Shown here: positions 1 to 7,264 of the stretch, piece after piece | Layout of the letters: each line of letters begins with the position of its first letter | How positions within the stretch are numbered: position 1 is the stretch's first letter | Source of the DNA: JARBAK01 sp034472185 | Lineage (GTDB): Bacteria; Pseudomonadota; Alphaproteobacteria; Rickettsiales; Midichloriaceae | Length of the DNA: 10,514 bases | NCBI GenBank assembly: GCA_034472185.1 | Contig: JARBAK010000003.1 | Coordinates: 1-10,514 of the forward strand | Direction of reading: 5' to 3' | Program-made: the position numbers and the translations under genes | Notes under the pieces: generated by a model | What the model saw: the letters and a program-made list of their open reading frames with translations, nothing else | Databases searched by the model: none | Told to the model about the DNA's origin: nothing

Positions 1-126
1 AATAAACCTTAGCACATCTTGATCCATTTCTCCAATTCTTGAGCAATATTCATGAATGGCTGCCTTTATTTTCGGAATAGCTGCTTTTCCCTCCTGAATC
101 TCTTGTTCATCTTTCTTACTGAACAT
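1..126 (-). CDS. Small cassette protein, copy A (partial, cut by window edge)
   Basis: This is an unrecognised protein; only its first 42 codons lie in the window. It starts with ATG at 126-124 and reads MFSKKDEQEIQEG..., then a helical stretch with C-SRIGEMDQDVLRFI. The same pattern (ELCSKIGEIDQDVLKFIV) occurs at the start of the two other small proteins here (minus strand 3623-3165 and plus strand 8915-9352), so it is a paralogue. An AGAGG ribosome site sits 6 nt before the ATG on the minus strand. It is divergent from peptidase copy A, 73 bp away, the same layout as copy B. Whether the rest of the gene is intact cannot be seen. Function is unknown. Confidence 0.75.
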   Translation of the reverse strand, partial: MFSKKDEQEIQEGKAAIPKIKAAIHEYCSRIGEMDQDVLRFI

Positions 127-199
127 ATTTAACCTCTAGATTTTTAGTTGAAGGGATTATACACTGTTTATGATAGCAGCGTTCTTTAGAGGAGTAAAT
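127..199. promoter_or_regulatory. Divergent promoter region of cassette A
   Basis: This 73-bp gap separates two divergent genes and aligns along its whole length with the gap of cassette B (3624-3698). Shared blocks are CTCTAGATTT next to the small gene and GGAGTAAATATG at the peptidase start. On the minus strand TATAAT (161-156) is a -10 candidate for the small gene; the matching position in copy B reads TACAAT. On the plus strand TTGAAG (149-154) followed by TATGAT is a weak candidate for the peptidase gene. GAGGAG at 189-194 is the ribosome site that selects ATG 200 over the upstream ATG 170. Confidence 0.5.
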
Positions 200-1636
200 A
201 TGAAAGAAGGAGGAAAGAAGTCTTGGAATGGTAAGACATTGGGAAAGTTGAAAGACGAATATGAACAATTAGGAGTAAAGCTCGAGGAATGCGAGAAGCA
301 TTATGAGCCCATTCAAAAGCTAGTAGAAATACCAGGATTAAGAAAGATTACATTTCGTCTTAATCCAATATCCTATTTTAAACTTAATGATTTCAGCAAA
401 AAAGCTGAAAAAGAAGTACAAGAAGCACGACAAACATTGCAAAAGTATAAGGATCAAAATAATAACGAAATATTCGACTCATATACTATAATTAAAAAGA
501 TGGAAGACAACCTTAAAGAAAAGGAAATTTTGCAGAAGCGAGCGACTACACATATAGATGAATTGCATACAAAACAGGTGACCGAGATTTTGGATAAAAA
601 TATTCAAAAATTTGAAGAACTAATAAAAAATCAAAATCCTAGAGAAAGGGATTCTTTGGAGGATTTGGTTAATTCCGGAGGAGAGTTAACTATGTATTTT
701 GGAGCAACGGATATAGAGGATGCAGAGGGGTATACTGATCCTACTACAGGACATGTATATATAAGATGTTGATCCAAACATACTGTATATGAAACATCCA
801 GAGTGTAATAAAGAAGCAGATTTTCAAGGGCTGTTCACAAAGACAGCACAGCATGAATTGCTCCATTGGTATGATTATAAAGAAATTAGAGCAAAAAGCT
901 TTTTCAGGAAACAGTATCAAAACGTAACAAATGATTTGAAAGATGCTCTCAACGAACAAGAGGACCGAAAGAAGGCTGAAGTATTTTGTAGTATGTTTAA
1001 TAAGAAAATAGAGTTGATCGCTACAATCATGGAAAGTATGAAACCTGGAGAAATGAAGGGTTATATAAAAGAGATAAAAGTATCGATAAATATACCCCTC
1101 TGAAGTATTTTGCTCCCACGATAAAGGATGGTGAAAAGTCCTTTCAGAAATTTATGGGAGAGATAATACCGAATATTTATTCGGCAATTGTACTTGAGAA
1201 AGAAGCGTACAAAGAAAAATTTGTAGTTAATTTAAAACAAAAGACAATATTTTCGCGAAAGGAAGAAATATTTGACAACGAAGGACAAAAAACATTCGAA
1301 TTTTTACAGAAGTTTTTTGCTGGATATCAGAAGACTGTTAAAGATACAGGATTGCCTTTACCTACGTTTCTTAAAGATGGTATAAAGGCTGTAGAGGACG
1401 CATATTGTGATGTATTACAGCAATCACAGCAGCAACAAATGCGGCGATCGCGCTTCTCTGACAAGCCGCCCTATAAAAAAGTAAAACTTCAACAACAGGA
1501 GGGAGCACCTGTGTACGAACAGCAACACCATAATATCGAGAAACAACCAGCACGTGGGAGAGCGTATAGTTGGGAAGAAAAAGTCATTAAGGATGAGCAA
1601 CAATCGAAAAAACAGCAGCGGAGTGTGTCTAAATAA
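200..1636 (+). pseudogene. HExxH metallopeptidase-like protein, copy A, two frameshifts
   Basis: The gene is homologous to copy B (3699-5429) over its length but broken in two places. Frame one (200 to about 763) gives the N-terminal domain with KTLGKLKDE and KITFRLNP and ends in MYFGATD...GHVYI. One extra base near 763 moves the reading frame, which continues DVDPNILYM, then the zinc-site-like HELLHWYD and KKIELIATIMES. Near 1075-1082 the frame shifts back, giving SIDKYTPLKYFAPTIKDGEK, a helical C-terminal half, and a Gln-rich tail ending SVSK at 1636. Mended, it would be about 478 residues, against 576 for copy B, with a shorter tail. The start at 200 is chosen because GAGGAG precedes it and it aligns with the start of copy B. 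The two shifts cancel, so the damage may be recent; sequencing error is possible. Confidence 0.8.
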
Positions 1637-2235
1637 TAGAGTGGTTAATTTTCTGCTAAGTCCTTTATATTCATTGTGCTAACATTAGCTTCAAGAAGGT
1701 TTGTTATACCCCGCTGATGCCACATACTGATTATACACAGCGTATAGGCCGTGTGTTTAAAGAAGGGGAGCTTTTATATCTCTAATGCATACACCATTAT
1801 ATTGCTGCTATATATTGAGGCGCATATATATTTGTAAAATTGTTCCACTACCATCAAATGATACTTTATATCACTCGATAAAAAGTAGTAACTGACATAG
1901 ATCATCAAACGAATGTAAGCCGTAAGCAATACATTTACCGTTAATCAACTTAGCAGAATGTGTCGTTCTTCTATTAACAATAAGCTTATTAGCGATATAG
2001 CCCTGTTGTCTAGTTAGTGTATCTTCGCTATGCTGCCGCTATATACTTGAAATTATGTTTAGCATAATTGTCATACAATGCACAAAAAAATCGACATCTA
2101 TTTAGGAATGGTTTGCAGTATAATTTAGCAACAATATTTGCACTAACCCGTGTATTGTTTACTATTAAAAATCTTTATGTATAAGTGTCGTAATAAATAT
2201 TAAAAATATTGCTTATATATATAACTTAAATTTAG
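1637..2235. other. Gene-free stretch with possible minus-strand coding relic
   Basis: About 600 bp lies between peptidase copy A and vapB with no intact gene. On the minus strand an open frame of about 52 codons runs from about 2029 to a TGA at 1873-1871. It reads DTLTRQQGYIANKL... and GKCIAYGLHSFDDL, and the same frame continues past the TGA as YKVSFDGSGTILQIYMRLNI to a TAG near 1812. It has no convincing start codon and I recognise no family, so it is at best the remains of a gene. No clear terminator for copy A was found. Confidence 0.3.
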
Positions 2236-2241
2236 TATAAT
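2236..2241 (+). promoter_or_regulatory. Candidate -10 box of vapBC
   Basis: A perfect TATAAT lies 35 bp before the vapB ATG at 2276. It overlaps the in-frame ATG at 2240, which argues that 2240 is not the start. No good -35 box is seen at 16-18 bp; TTGCTT at 2209-2214 is 21 bp away. VapB-type antitoxins normally repress their own operon, but no clear operator palindrome is visible here. Confidence 0.4.
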
Positions 2242-2275
2242 GAGGCAATGTAATACATTGCAAAGAAATACATAT

Positions 2276-2551
2276 ATGTTAGAAATCAAAACAAACTTAG
2301 ACGTACATGGTAAAATGCTAATACCTGTGCAAATCAGAAAGGCACTTAATTTAAAAGATGGGGATTCTTTATTGATACGTGTGGTAGATAATGAATTAAG
2401 AGTTTCTAGTCTAAAAACTGTCATGAAGCAGATTCAAGAAAATTTTAAAAAATGCTCTAAGTCCGAGAAACCTGCATTAGATGAATTTTTAGAAATGAAA
2501 TATGAAGAGCAAAAACTAGAAGAATGTAAACTAGATAATAAAAATGAGTAA
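2276..2551 (+). CDS. vapB: VapB-type antitoxin, SpoVT/AbrB DNA-binding fold
   Basis: The protein is predicted to bind and neutralise the VapC RNase encoded next to it and to bind the operon promoter. Read from ATG 2276 it has 91 residues. Residues 3-43 form the AbrB swapped-hairpin domain: GKMLIPVQIRKALNLKDGD at 12-30, then a strand LLIRVVDNELRVSS. The C-terminal half is charged and Lys/Glu-rich, as expected for the flexible toxin-wrapping tail of such antitoxins. An in-frame ATG at 2240 overlaps the TATAAT box, so 2276 is preferred; its ribosome site is weak (AAAGA). The 3' end overlaps vapC by 8 bp, which indicates translational coupling. Confidence 0.85.
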   Translation: MLEIKTNLDVHGKMLIPVQIRKALNLKDGDSLLIRVVDNELRVSSLKTVMKQIQENFKKCSKSEKPALDEFLEMKYEEQKLEECKLDNKNE

Positions 2552-2942
2552 TTGTCGAAATGTCATATTAGATGCCTCTGCTTTCATAGCGTTTCTTGAT
2601 ATTGAAAAAGGGCATGATGTAGTAGAGAACATTATGCATTTATCGGTTATGTCACTTGTAAATATATCTGAAGTAGCAAAATTTTTAATTAACTGTAGGA
2701 ATTATACTCTAAAAGAAGTAAAGGAGATAATTTCACAGTTAATACAAAAAGTAGTGATTTTTAGAGAGGATGAAGCGTATCTTGCTGCGCAACTATATTC
2801 TCAAACTAAGGAATTCGGTTTATCATTTGCTGATAGGGCATGTCTTGCACTCGGAATAAAGACAGGCTATCCGATCTTTACGGCCGATAGAGTTTGGGGC
2901 AAACTGAAAGTTCTCGGAGCAGAAATACACTTGATAAGATAG
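2544..2942 (+). CDS. vapC: VapC-type PIN-domain RNase toxin
   Basis: This is the predicted toxin of the vapBC pair, a Mg2+-dependent endoribonuclease; PIN toxins typically cut tRNA or rRNA. The 132-residue length is normal for the family. The acidic active-site positions are all visible: Asp10 in VILDASAFIAFL, Glu43 in NISEVAKFL, Asp97 in GLSFADRACLALG and Asp115 in IFTADRVWG. The ATG lies inside the end of vapB (8-bp overlap). The protein ends IHLIR, a usual VapC-type final strand, so it appears complete and potentially active. Being next to damaged cassettes suggests acquisition within a plastic region. The RNA target cannot be told from sequence. Confidence 0.9.
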   Translation: MSNCRNVILDASAFIAFLDIEKGHDVVENIMHLSVMSLVNISEVAKFLINCRNYTLKEVKEIISQLIQKVVIFREDEAYLAAQLYSQTKEFGLSFADRACLALGIKTGYPIFTADRVWGKLKVLGAEIHLIR

Positions 2943-3011
2943 AACCTACACCAGAGCATATTGCAAAATATATATGAAGAGAGTGGAATTTTGATAAAAA
3001 CGTTCGTGTGA

Positions 3012-3048
3012 AGCAGAACTGTTAGTTCCTAATGTTGTAGTATCGAGG
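3012..3048 (-). pseudogene. Relic of a small cassette gene 3' end
   Basis: On the minus strand this reads LDTTTLGTNSSA, closely matching STLDTTLGTNSSVLHG near the end of the intact small protein of copy B, whose matching DNA is 3199-3235. The two stretches are direct repeats about 187 bp apart, on either side of the palindrome at 3090-3140. The relic has lost the HGSxxYCEL ending and its upstream frame decays within a few codons. It is either the residue of another cassette or of a tandem 3' duplication. Confidence 0.5.
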
Positions 3049-3089
3049 AAGGGTTGCTGCCAGACGACACCAACAGTATATCCCCCCAT

Positions 3090-3140
3090 GTATTATCATA
3101 TATAAGTCATTGCAGTAGGTTGACTTATATATGATGATAC
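3090..3140. repeat. 20-bp-arm inverted repeat between convergent genes
   Basis: The arms 3090-3109 (GTATTATCATATATAAGTCA) and 3121-3140 pair along all 20 positions, with one T-G wobble at 3094/3136 and an 11-nt loop. It lies between the 3' ends of vapC (plus) and the copy B small gene (minus), so it could stop transcription from both sides. The stem is AT-rich and lacks a T-tract, so a mobile-element end or protein-binding palindrome is equally possible. Confidence 0.7.
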
Positions 3141-3164
3141 TCAGGCAACTTGCCGTTATTTTCT

Positions 3165-3623
3165 TTACAACTCGCAATACTCAAAAGATCCATGCAAAAC
3201 AGAACTATTCGTCCCTAGCGTAGTATCAAGAGTGGAAGTGCTTATCTCTGATACTGAGGTAACATCAAGAAGAGAAGTACGTACTTCTGATAAAACTTGG
3301 GGGATTGTTATCTCTTGCATCGCCCAACACGCACAACTATTCTTCTTTACACTTTGATGTATAATTTCTGACTTAAGACCAAAAATTTTGTACAATTCCA
3401 CAATATTGCATGCTAGCTCTATGTTTTGCTCAATATCAGGATGTGCCCTTACTATATCTGACTTCGACGGAATATTATTAACATCTCTAACAATAAACTT
3501 CAGTACATCTTGATCTATTTCTCCAATCTTGGAACATAACTCATAAATACTTGCTTTTACTTTTTGAATAGTGTCTATTCCTGCTTGAATCCTCTGCTCT
3601 CTCTCTTGTTCTTTGCTTAACAT
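3165..3623 (-). CDS. Small cassette protein, copy B (unrecognised)
   Basis: This 152-residue soluble protein belongs to no family I recognise. Residues 1-45 are charged and helical (MLSKEQEREQRIQAGI..., then ELCSKIGEIDQDVLKFIV). The middle is helical (IELACNIVELYKIFGLKSE). The C-terminal 50 residues are Ser/Thr-rich with an internal tandem repeat: SEVRTSLLDVTSV followed by SEISTSTLDTTLG. The end, GTNSSVLHGSFEYCEL, is almost unchanged in copy C, so it is the most constrained part. No signal peptide or membrane segment is visible. The gene is divergent from the 576-residue peptidase-like gene with a 75-bp shared promoter. That pairing suggests a partner role such as chaperone, immunity protein or co-effector, but this is inference. 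The start has a weak AGAG ribosome site. Confidence 0.8.
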   Translation of the reverse strand: MLSKEQEREQRIQAGIDTIQKVKASIYELCSKIGEIDQDVLKFIVRDVNNIPSKSDIVRAHPDIEQNIELACNIVELYKIFGLKSEIIHQSVKKNSCACWAMQEITIPQVLSEVRTSLLDVTSVSEISTSTLDTTLGTNSSVLHGSFEYCEL

Positions 3624-3698
3624 AATTAAAACTCTAGATTTCGGGTTGATGAGATTGTACTATAGTTAATAGTAGCGGTATTTTTTATAGGAGTAAAT
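3624..3698. promoter_or_regulatory. Divergent promoter region of cassette B
   Basis: This 75-bp intergenic gap is homologous to that of cassette A (127-199). It retains CTCTAGATTT and the TAGGAGTAAATATG start region. On the minus strand TACAAT (3659-3654) is the -10 candidate for the small gene. On the plus strand TTGATG (3645-3650) and TAATAG are weak candidates for the peptidase gene. ATAGGAG at 3687-3693 is its ribosome site. Conservation of the whole gap implies shared control of both genes. Confidence 0.5.
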
Positions 3699-5429
3699 AT
3701 GCAAGGAGAATTAAAGGAATCTTGTGAGAATAAAACATTGGGAGATTTGAAAGAAGAATGTAAACGATTAGGAATAAAGCCTGAGGATTTCGAAAAGAAT
3801 TATGAGTCCATTGAACAGTCAGTAGATATATCAGGATTAGGTAAAATTACGTTTCGTCTTAATCCGGAATCCTATCTTAATCTTGAGGAGATTGTGAATC
3901 TTGCTTGGCGAGACTATAAAGAAATGACTGATATTTATCAGGAGAACCATCCAACGGAGGATCATGCAACAATGTATGAGAAATTTGCACGCAAAAAAAC
4001 TCGTATTACAGAAGGTGGAAAGCGTATAACTTCGTTTGATAGCAAAAATGTTTATGAGATTTTAAGAGCTAATATTAACGATTTTGAAGAACTAATAAAA
4101 GGGGACATGTATAAGGAAGAAGTAGATTTCTTAAAGAAAATAGTTAACGAAAAACAGCCAATTGTGTATTTTGGAGTGAGTGATAGTCACAGCACAGCAT
4201 ATTACACGGAAGGCGCCGTGTATATAAATGTTAATCCAGAAATCGACAGTCTAAGATTCTTATTGTATTATCCAGACACAAGGAAGCAAAGATTTATGGG
4301 AGCACTTATACATGAATTTATCCATTATTATGATGATCAGAACGATGATATAAAGAATTTGTTTGATAAACAATTAGAAAAAATAGATGTTTTAAAAACG
4401 TATAGCTTTGATATAGCTGTTAATAAACTTTGTGACAAGATGGAATCAATTGCTACAATCATGGAAAGTATTGATCCAGGACAAATGAGGGCATATGCAG
4501 ATAGAGCGAAAGATGGTATAGAGGATCTGCTGAAACGAATACAAATGCTCGCAACGAGTTCTACTCACTGGAAAAAGGAATTCGGGGATTTTTTTTATGA
4601 ATCCATAAGAGATTACTCCATGGCATTCATGACAGATATAATAACTAATATTCAGTCTTCAGTTATATTAAATGATAAAAGTGAGTATAACAATGATTTT
4701 TTACTATCCAATTTGAGAGCCGCTGCGCACAACAACAAAACATTTACAACAGAAAACAGTGTGGAAATTGCCAATTCTCTGCACGAACTTTTCGCAGAAT
4801 ACCGGAAAATCGTTCAAAAGTCAAAAATAGATTTACCTAGTTCTTTGCGAAAGGGGATGAGTGACGTAATATACGCATATATTGCAGTATCAAGAGAACA
4901 GTTAAAGAAGCTGGTTATGTCGCAGCAGGGGCTGAGCACACTGGACCAGAAGCTGAATGTACTGGAGAAGAAGCTGTCTAAACAGAATAAAAAGATTTTA
5001 CTCTCACAACAGCAAGAACAGAAATTGCAGCAAAATCCTACTCTGCAGGTTCATGAAATATTGTATGACGAGCCTACGATCAGTATTTATGAGAAATATG
5101 CCAAGCCACCAAAAAAATGGGCTAATGAAATTACACAAAAACTAGAAAAAGAGTCGGAACAGCAAAAGATACGTCAACAACGCGCCACAGTAGGAAAGAA
5201 TAAACAGATCTCTACCAAGTCACGCTGGGACTCGTCAACAAAGCTTAATCAAAAAGACAAGATCAATGCGAAGGTACGAGAAGAGCAACTGAAAGAGCAA
5301 TCCAAGCAGAAGGAAATGGCCAATGTAAAGTTAAAAAGAGCCGATATAACAGGCTTTTTTGCTAAACGTGAGGGGTTGCATAACCAACAAAAAAACAACC
5401 ATAAAGGTCCTGAAGGTCTGTCTAAATAA
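3699..5429 (+). CDS. HExxH metallopeptidase-like protein, copy B (intact)
   Basis: This is the complete 576-residue member of the three-copy family; I do not recognise a named family. Residues 1-65 hold a conserved N-terminal module (KTLGDLKEECKRLGI, then GLGKITFRLNPESY). Residues 154-178 form a strand pair (PIVYFGVSD...GAVYINV) leading to the zinc-site motif HEFIHYYDD at 205-213. Glu249 (KMESIATIMES) is conserved at 40-50 residues after the motif in all copies and could be the third zinc ligand, as in gluzincins such as anthrax lethal factor. Residues 290-400 are helical; 411-445 resemble a coiled coil; 440-576 form a Gln/Lys-rich, probably disordered basic tail ending GLSK. No signal peptide is seen. 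Secretion by a specialised system as a host-directed protease is plausible but unproven. Confidence 0.85.
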   Translation: MQGELKESCENKTLGDLKEECKRLGIKPEDFEKNYESIEQSVDISGLGKITFRLNPESYLNLEEIVNLAWRDYKEMTDIYQENHPTEDHATMYEKFARKKTRITEGGKRITSFDSKNVYEILRANINDFEELIKGDMYKEEVDFLKKIVNEKQPIVYFGVSDSHSTAYYTEGAVYINVNPEIDSLRFLLYYPDTRKQRFMGALIHEFIHYYDDQNDDIKNLFDKQLEKIDVLKTYSFDIAVNKLCDKMESIATIMESIDPGQMRAYADRAKDGIEDLLKRIQMLATSSTHWKKEFGDFFYESIRDYSMAFMTDIITNIQSSVILNDKSEYNNDFLLSNLRAAAHNNKTFTTENSVEIANSLHELFAEYRKIVQKSKIDLPSSLRKGMSDVIYAYIAVSREQLKKLVMSQQGLSTLDQKLNVLEKKLSKQNKKILLSQQQEQKLQQNPTLQVHEILYDEPTISIYEKYAKPPKKWANEITQKLEKESEQQKIRQQRATVGKNKQISTKSRWDSSTKLNQKDKINAKVREEQLKEQSKQKEMANVKLKRADITGFFAKREGLHNQQKNNHKGPEGLSK

Positions 5430-5485
5430 CTGAGGGAGGTGTTTGTAGATTTTACATCGTCAGCGGTACCAAAGGTAAGTATTGA

Positions 5486-5523
5486 TATAGCTCTAAGAGA
5501 TTTGAGAGCTATAGGTATTTTTT
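5486..5523 (+). terminator. Hairpin terminator after peptidase copy B
   Basis: TATAGCTCT (5486-5494) pairs perfectly with AGAGCTATA (5505-5513) around a 10-nt loop. A run of six T at 5518-5523 follows on the plus strand. It lies 57 bp after the stop of copy B and 20 bp before the converging hipA stop, where a terminator is expected. Confidence 0.7.
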
Positions 5524-5542
5524 CTCCTAGGCTTATTCTGGG

Positions 5543-6748
5543 CTAATGACAGATGCCAAAATTTTTACGTACTGCCCTCAAAACTTCTTCAATATTTTTA
5601 GTTTGCAACTTAGACACACCTACATTACCTGCAAATTCTGTCCATTTTTGGGTTGCAATTAAAACTCGATTGATAATCTCTAACGCCTTGTCTTGCTTGA
5701 TATTGCAGGTGTTAGACAATTTTAACAAATGTGCTTTAGTAGGACTTTTCCCTTCGCCCATAATCATGGTAGAATGCTCACTCACAGGGCCTGAGGAAAA
5801 GGTTAAGTCGTATGCAGGCGATACGGTCCAATTCCCTTGGGCATCCATTAGAAATGAAAAATTTTTTGAATGGTCATCACGATTATGACTCAGGACATTA
5901 AAAACCGCATTTCTAAATTGAATTTCGCATTGCCTGATATCTTTTGTTAAATACAGAGTTGCTTTCATGATGCTTTCGTAATCAAGGAAAGGCTCCCGAT
6001 GATCAGCGTGGAGGAGACCGGCAATTGTATGCATATGAATGCGGTTATCAGCGTTTCTATCAAACCGTTTAACACCAAAAAATCCCAACCCCTTTTTTGA
6101 GGGAAAAAGCTTTGCTTCGGGCACAATCAGCCCTGAATCAATTGCCATGAGGTGATAGGCGTACTCAATAGCGCTTATATCCTTGGGATCAAGGTGAGAT
6201 CTAAACTTAATCAGCCAATCTTTACCGTCAATATGAAGTAAAACTTTAGGACGAGCTCCTGCTGAAGATCCTCCTAAAACAAGCAAATCATCCACATAAG
6301 AATCATTTTCATTTAAGGTTGCTTGTATTTCGCTATCAATTTCGTCTAAATCATTGGTGATATAGGATATAGAACTTGGATTTTCAGGTTCATAAGACAA
6401 AGCTCCCATACCACTCGTTCCGACAAAACAAAGACGATCAAGCGGTGAAAGGGTTCCGGGATTAAGTCCTGCATTCATCAATTTACGGTCTAGAAGTAAC
6501 CGACCCCAACCATCGGGCAAGCTGTCATTAAAAACACCAAACAACCCTTCAAAGGTACGATTATTTGATTCTATAACGCCTGCTTTTAGAGGGAGTTTGA
6601 AGGGCGATAACTCAAGACCCCTTTTAATAAAAGCAGCGTCATATTCAAAAAAGATTTGCCTGTTTTTAAGCAATAACCTTCCCATGAGCTGCTTTTTCAG
6701 AGCGCCCTGATAATACACATAAACAAGATTTTGACTTGGGATGCTCAT
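5543..6748 (-). CDS. hipA: HipA-type Ser/Thr kinase toxin
   Basis: This is the predicted toxin of a hipBA module. E. coli HipA phosphorylates glutamyl-tRNA synthetase and causes growth arrest. The 401-residue protein is near the usual length. Residues 1-110 are the HipA N-terminal domain (GVFNDSLPDGWGRLLLDRKL, SPLDRLCFVG). The kinase fold follows: GGSSAGARPK at 159-168 (glycine-rich loop), WLIKF with Lys181, and GVKRFDR at 225-231. The catalytic loop is FNVLSHNRDDHSKN at 283-296, and AYDLT with Asp314 replaces the DFG metal site. All key positions are present, so it should be active. Its ATG overlaps the hipB TGA (ATGA), with GAGAGGTAGG upstream as ribosome site. Its base content looks somewhat less AT-rich than the cassettes, consistent with separate acquisition. 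Confidence 0.93.
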   Translation of the reverse strand: MSIPSQNLVYVYYQGALKKQLMGRLLLKNRQIFFEYDAAFIKRGLELSPFKLPLKAGVIESNNRTFEGLFGVFNDSLPDGWGRLLLDRKLMNAGLNPGTLSPLDRLCFVGTSGMGALSYEPENPSSISYITNDLDEIDSEIQATLNENDSYVDDLLVLGGSSAGARPKVLLHIDGKDWLIKFRSHLDPKDISAIEYAYHLMAIDSGLIVPEAKLFPSKKGLGFFGVKRFDRNADNRIHMHTIAGLLHADHREPFLDYESIMKATLYLTKDIRQCEIQFRNAVFNVLSHNRDDHSKNFSFLMDAQGNWTVSPAYDLTFSSGPVSEHSTMIMGEGKSPTKAHLLKLSNTCNIKQDKALEIINRVLIATQKWTEFAGNVGVSKLQTKNIEEVLRAVRKNFGICH

Positions 6749-7050
6749 TTCCTACCTCTCTTCCTTTTGTCATCGTCAATCATTTCATCAAGAGATAATG
6801 CTTTGGAAGAAGGGATTGAAGCAAATAATGCATTAAAATCATCTATACATCTGAGGACTAAAGCCAGTTTAAGCAATGATTCCAACGATATTTGACCTGT
6901 TTGTTCAAACTTTTTTAAAGAACCATAACTGACACCAGACTTTTCTGACAAGGTCTGCTGGCTTAAATTGAGCTCAAGCCTACGGTCGCGTGTTTGGCTT
7001 GCTATTACCTTTTGCATTTCACTTGGCGTCATCATATTAACTGACATCAT
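6745..7050 (-). CDS. hipB: HipB-type Xre-family antitoxin and repressor
   Basis: This 101-residue DNA-binding protein is predicted to bind HipA and repress the operon. The helix-turn-helix domain spans about residues 15-70, with SQQTLSEKSGVSYGSLKKFE at 30-49 as the two recognition helices. The tail is basic (DDDKRKRGRK), as is common in this antitoxin group. The ATG at 7050 has AAGGA 5 nt upstream; in-frame Met at residues 2, 6 and 7 are alternative starts with poorer spacing. It overlaps hipA by 4 bp. It is the only intact gene in the window that ends in TGA. The operator-like palindromes upstream support autoregulation. Confidence 0.9.
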   Translation of the reverse strand: MMSVNMMTPSEMQKVIASQTRDRRLELNLSQQTLSEKSGVSYGSLKKFEQTGQISLESLLKLALVLRCIDDFNALFASIPSSKALSLDEMIDDDKRKRGRK

Positions 7051-7058
7051 AATATTCC

Positions 7059-7115
7059 TTATAGCTATAAATCCTCTATAACAGATATTATATTAGCTAT
7101 TAAACTAAAGAGCAA
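7059..7115 (-). promoter_or_regulatory. hipBA promoter with two TAGCTA palindromes
   Basis: On the minus strand TTGCTC (7115-7110), a 17-bp spacer and TATAAT (7092-7087) form a good sigma70-type promoter. A perfect 12-bp palindrome TTATAGCTATAA lies at 7059-7070, between the -10 box and the ribosome site. A second TAGCTA core with partial symmetry (TTAGCTATTAA, 7093-7103) sits in the spacer. The two centres are 32 bp apart, three helical turns, so two HipB dimers could bind the same face. The operator assignment is inference. Confidence 0.6.
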
Positions 7116-7264
7116 AACATTTCTAAGCATCAGAATTCATTCTCTGTCATATTAAAGCAATACATTAAAAAGATAATCTCGGAATATTTCGCATAAATCT
7201 TATATAGGATATCATCTACACACTTCATCATGATTTTGATGTATGCTTCAAACGCATTTCAAAA

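Noticed and set aside
170..199. Upstream start for peptidase copy A
   Set aside because: ATG 200 has GAGGAG at the right distance and matches the start of copy B.
1440..1455. GCGATCGC palindrome as a regulatory or methylation site
   Set aside because: It is a single 8-bp palindrome inside coding remains, with no second copy noticed.
1420..1560. CAG/CAA-rich stretch as a microsatellite or CRISPR-like repeat
   Set aside because: It encodes the Gln-rich tail of copy A; units are irregular with no spacers.
2200..2424. Minus-strand frame of 74 codons
   Set aside because: It is antisense to the AbrB domain of vapB and covers its promoter.
2950..3020. TGA read as Trp (altered genetic code), which would open the QueD-like frame and others
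   Set aside because: The intact genes use TGG for Trp with no internal TGA, and hipB ends in TGA overlapping hipA, as expected under the standard bacterial code.
5553..5888. Open frame of 111 codons on the plus strand
   Set aside because: It lies wholly antisense to hipA, whose kinase motifs are in the minus-strand frame.
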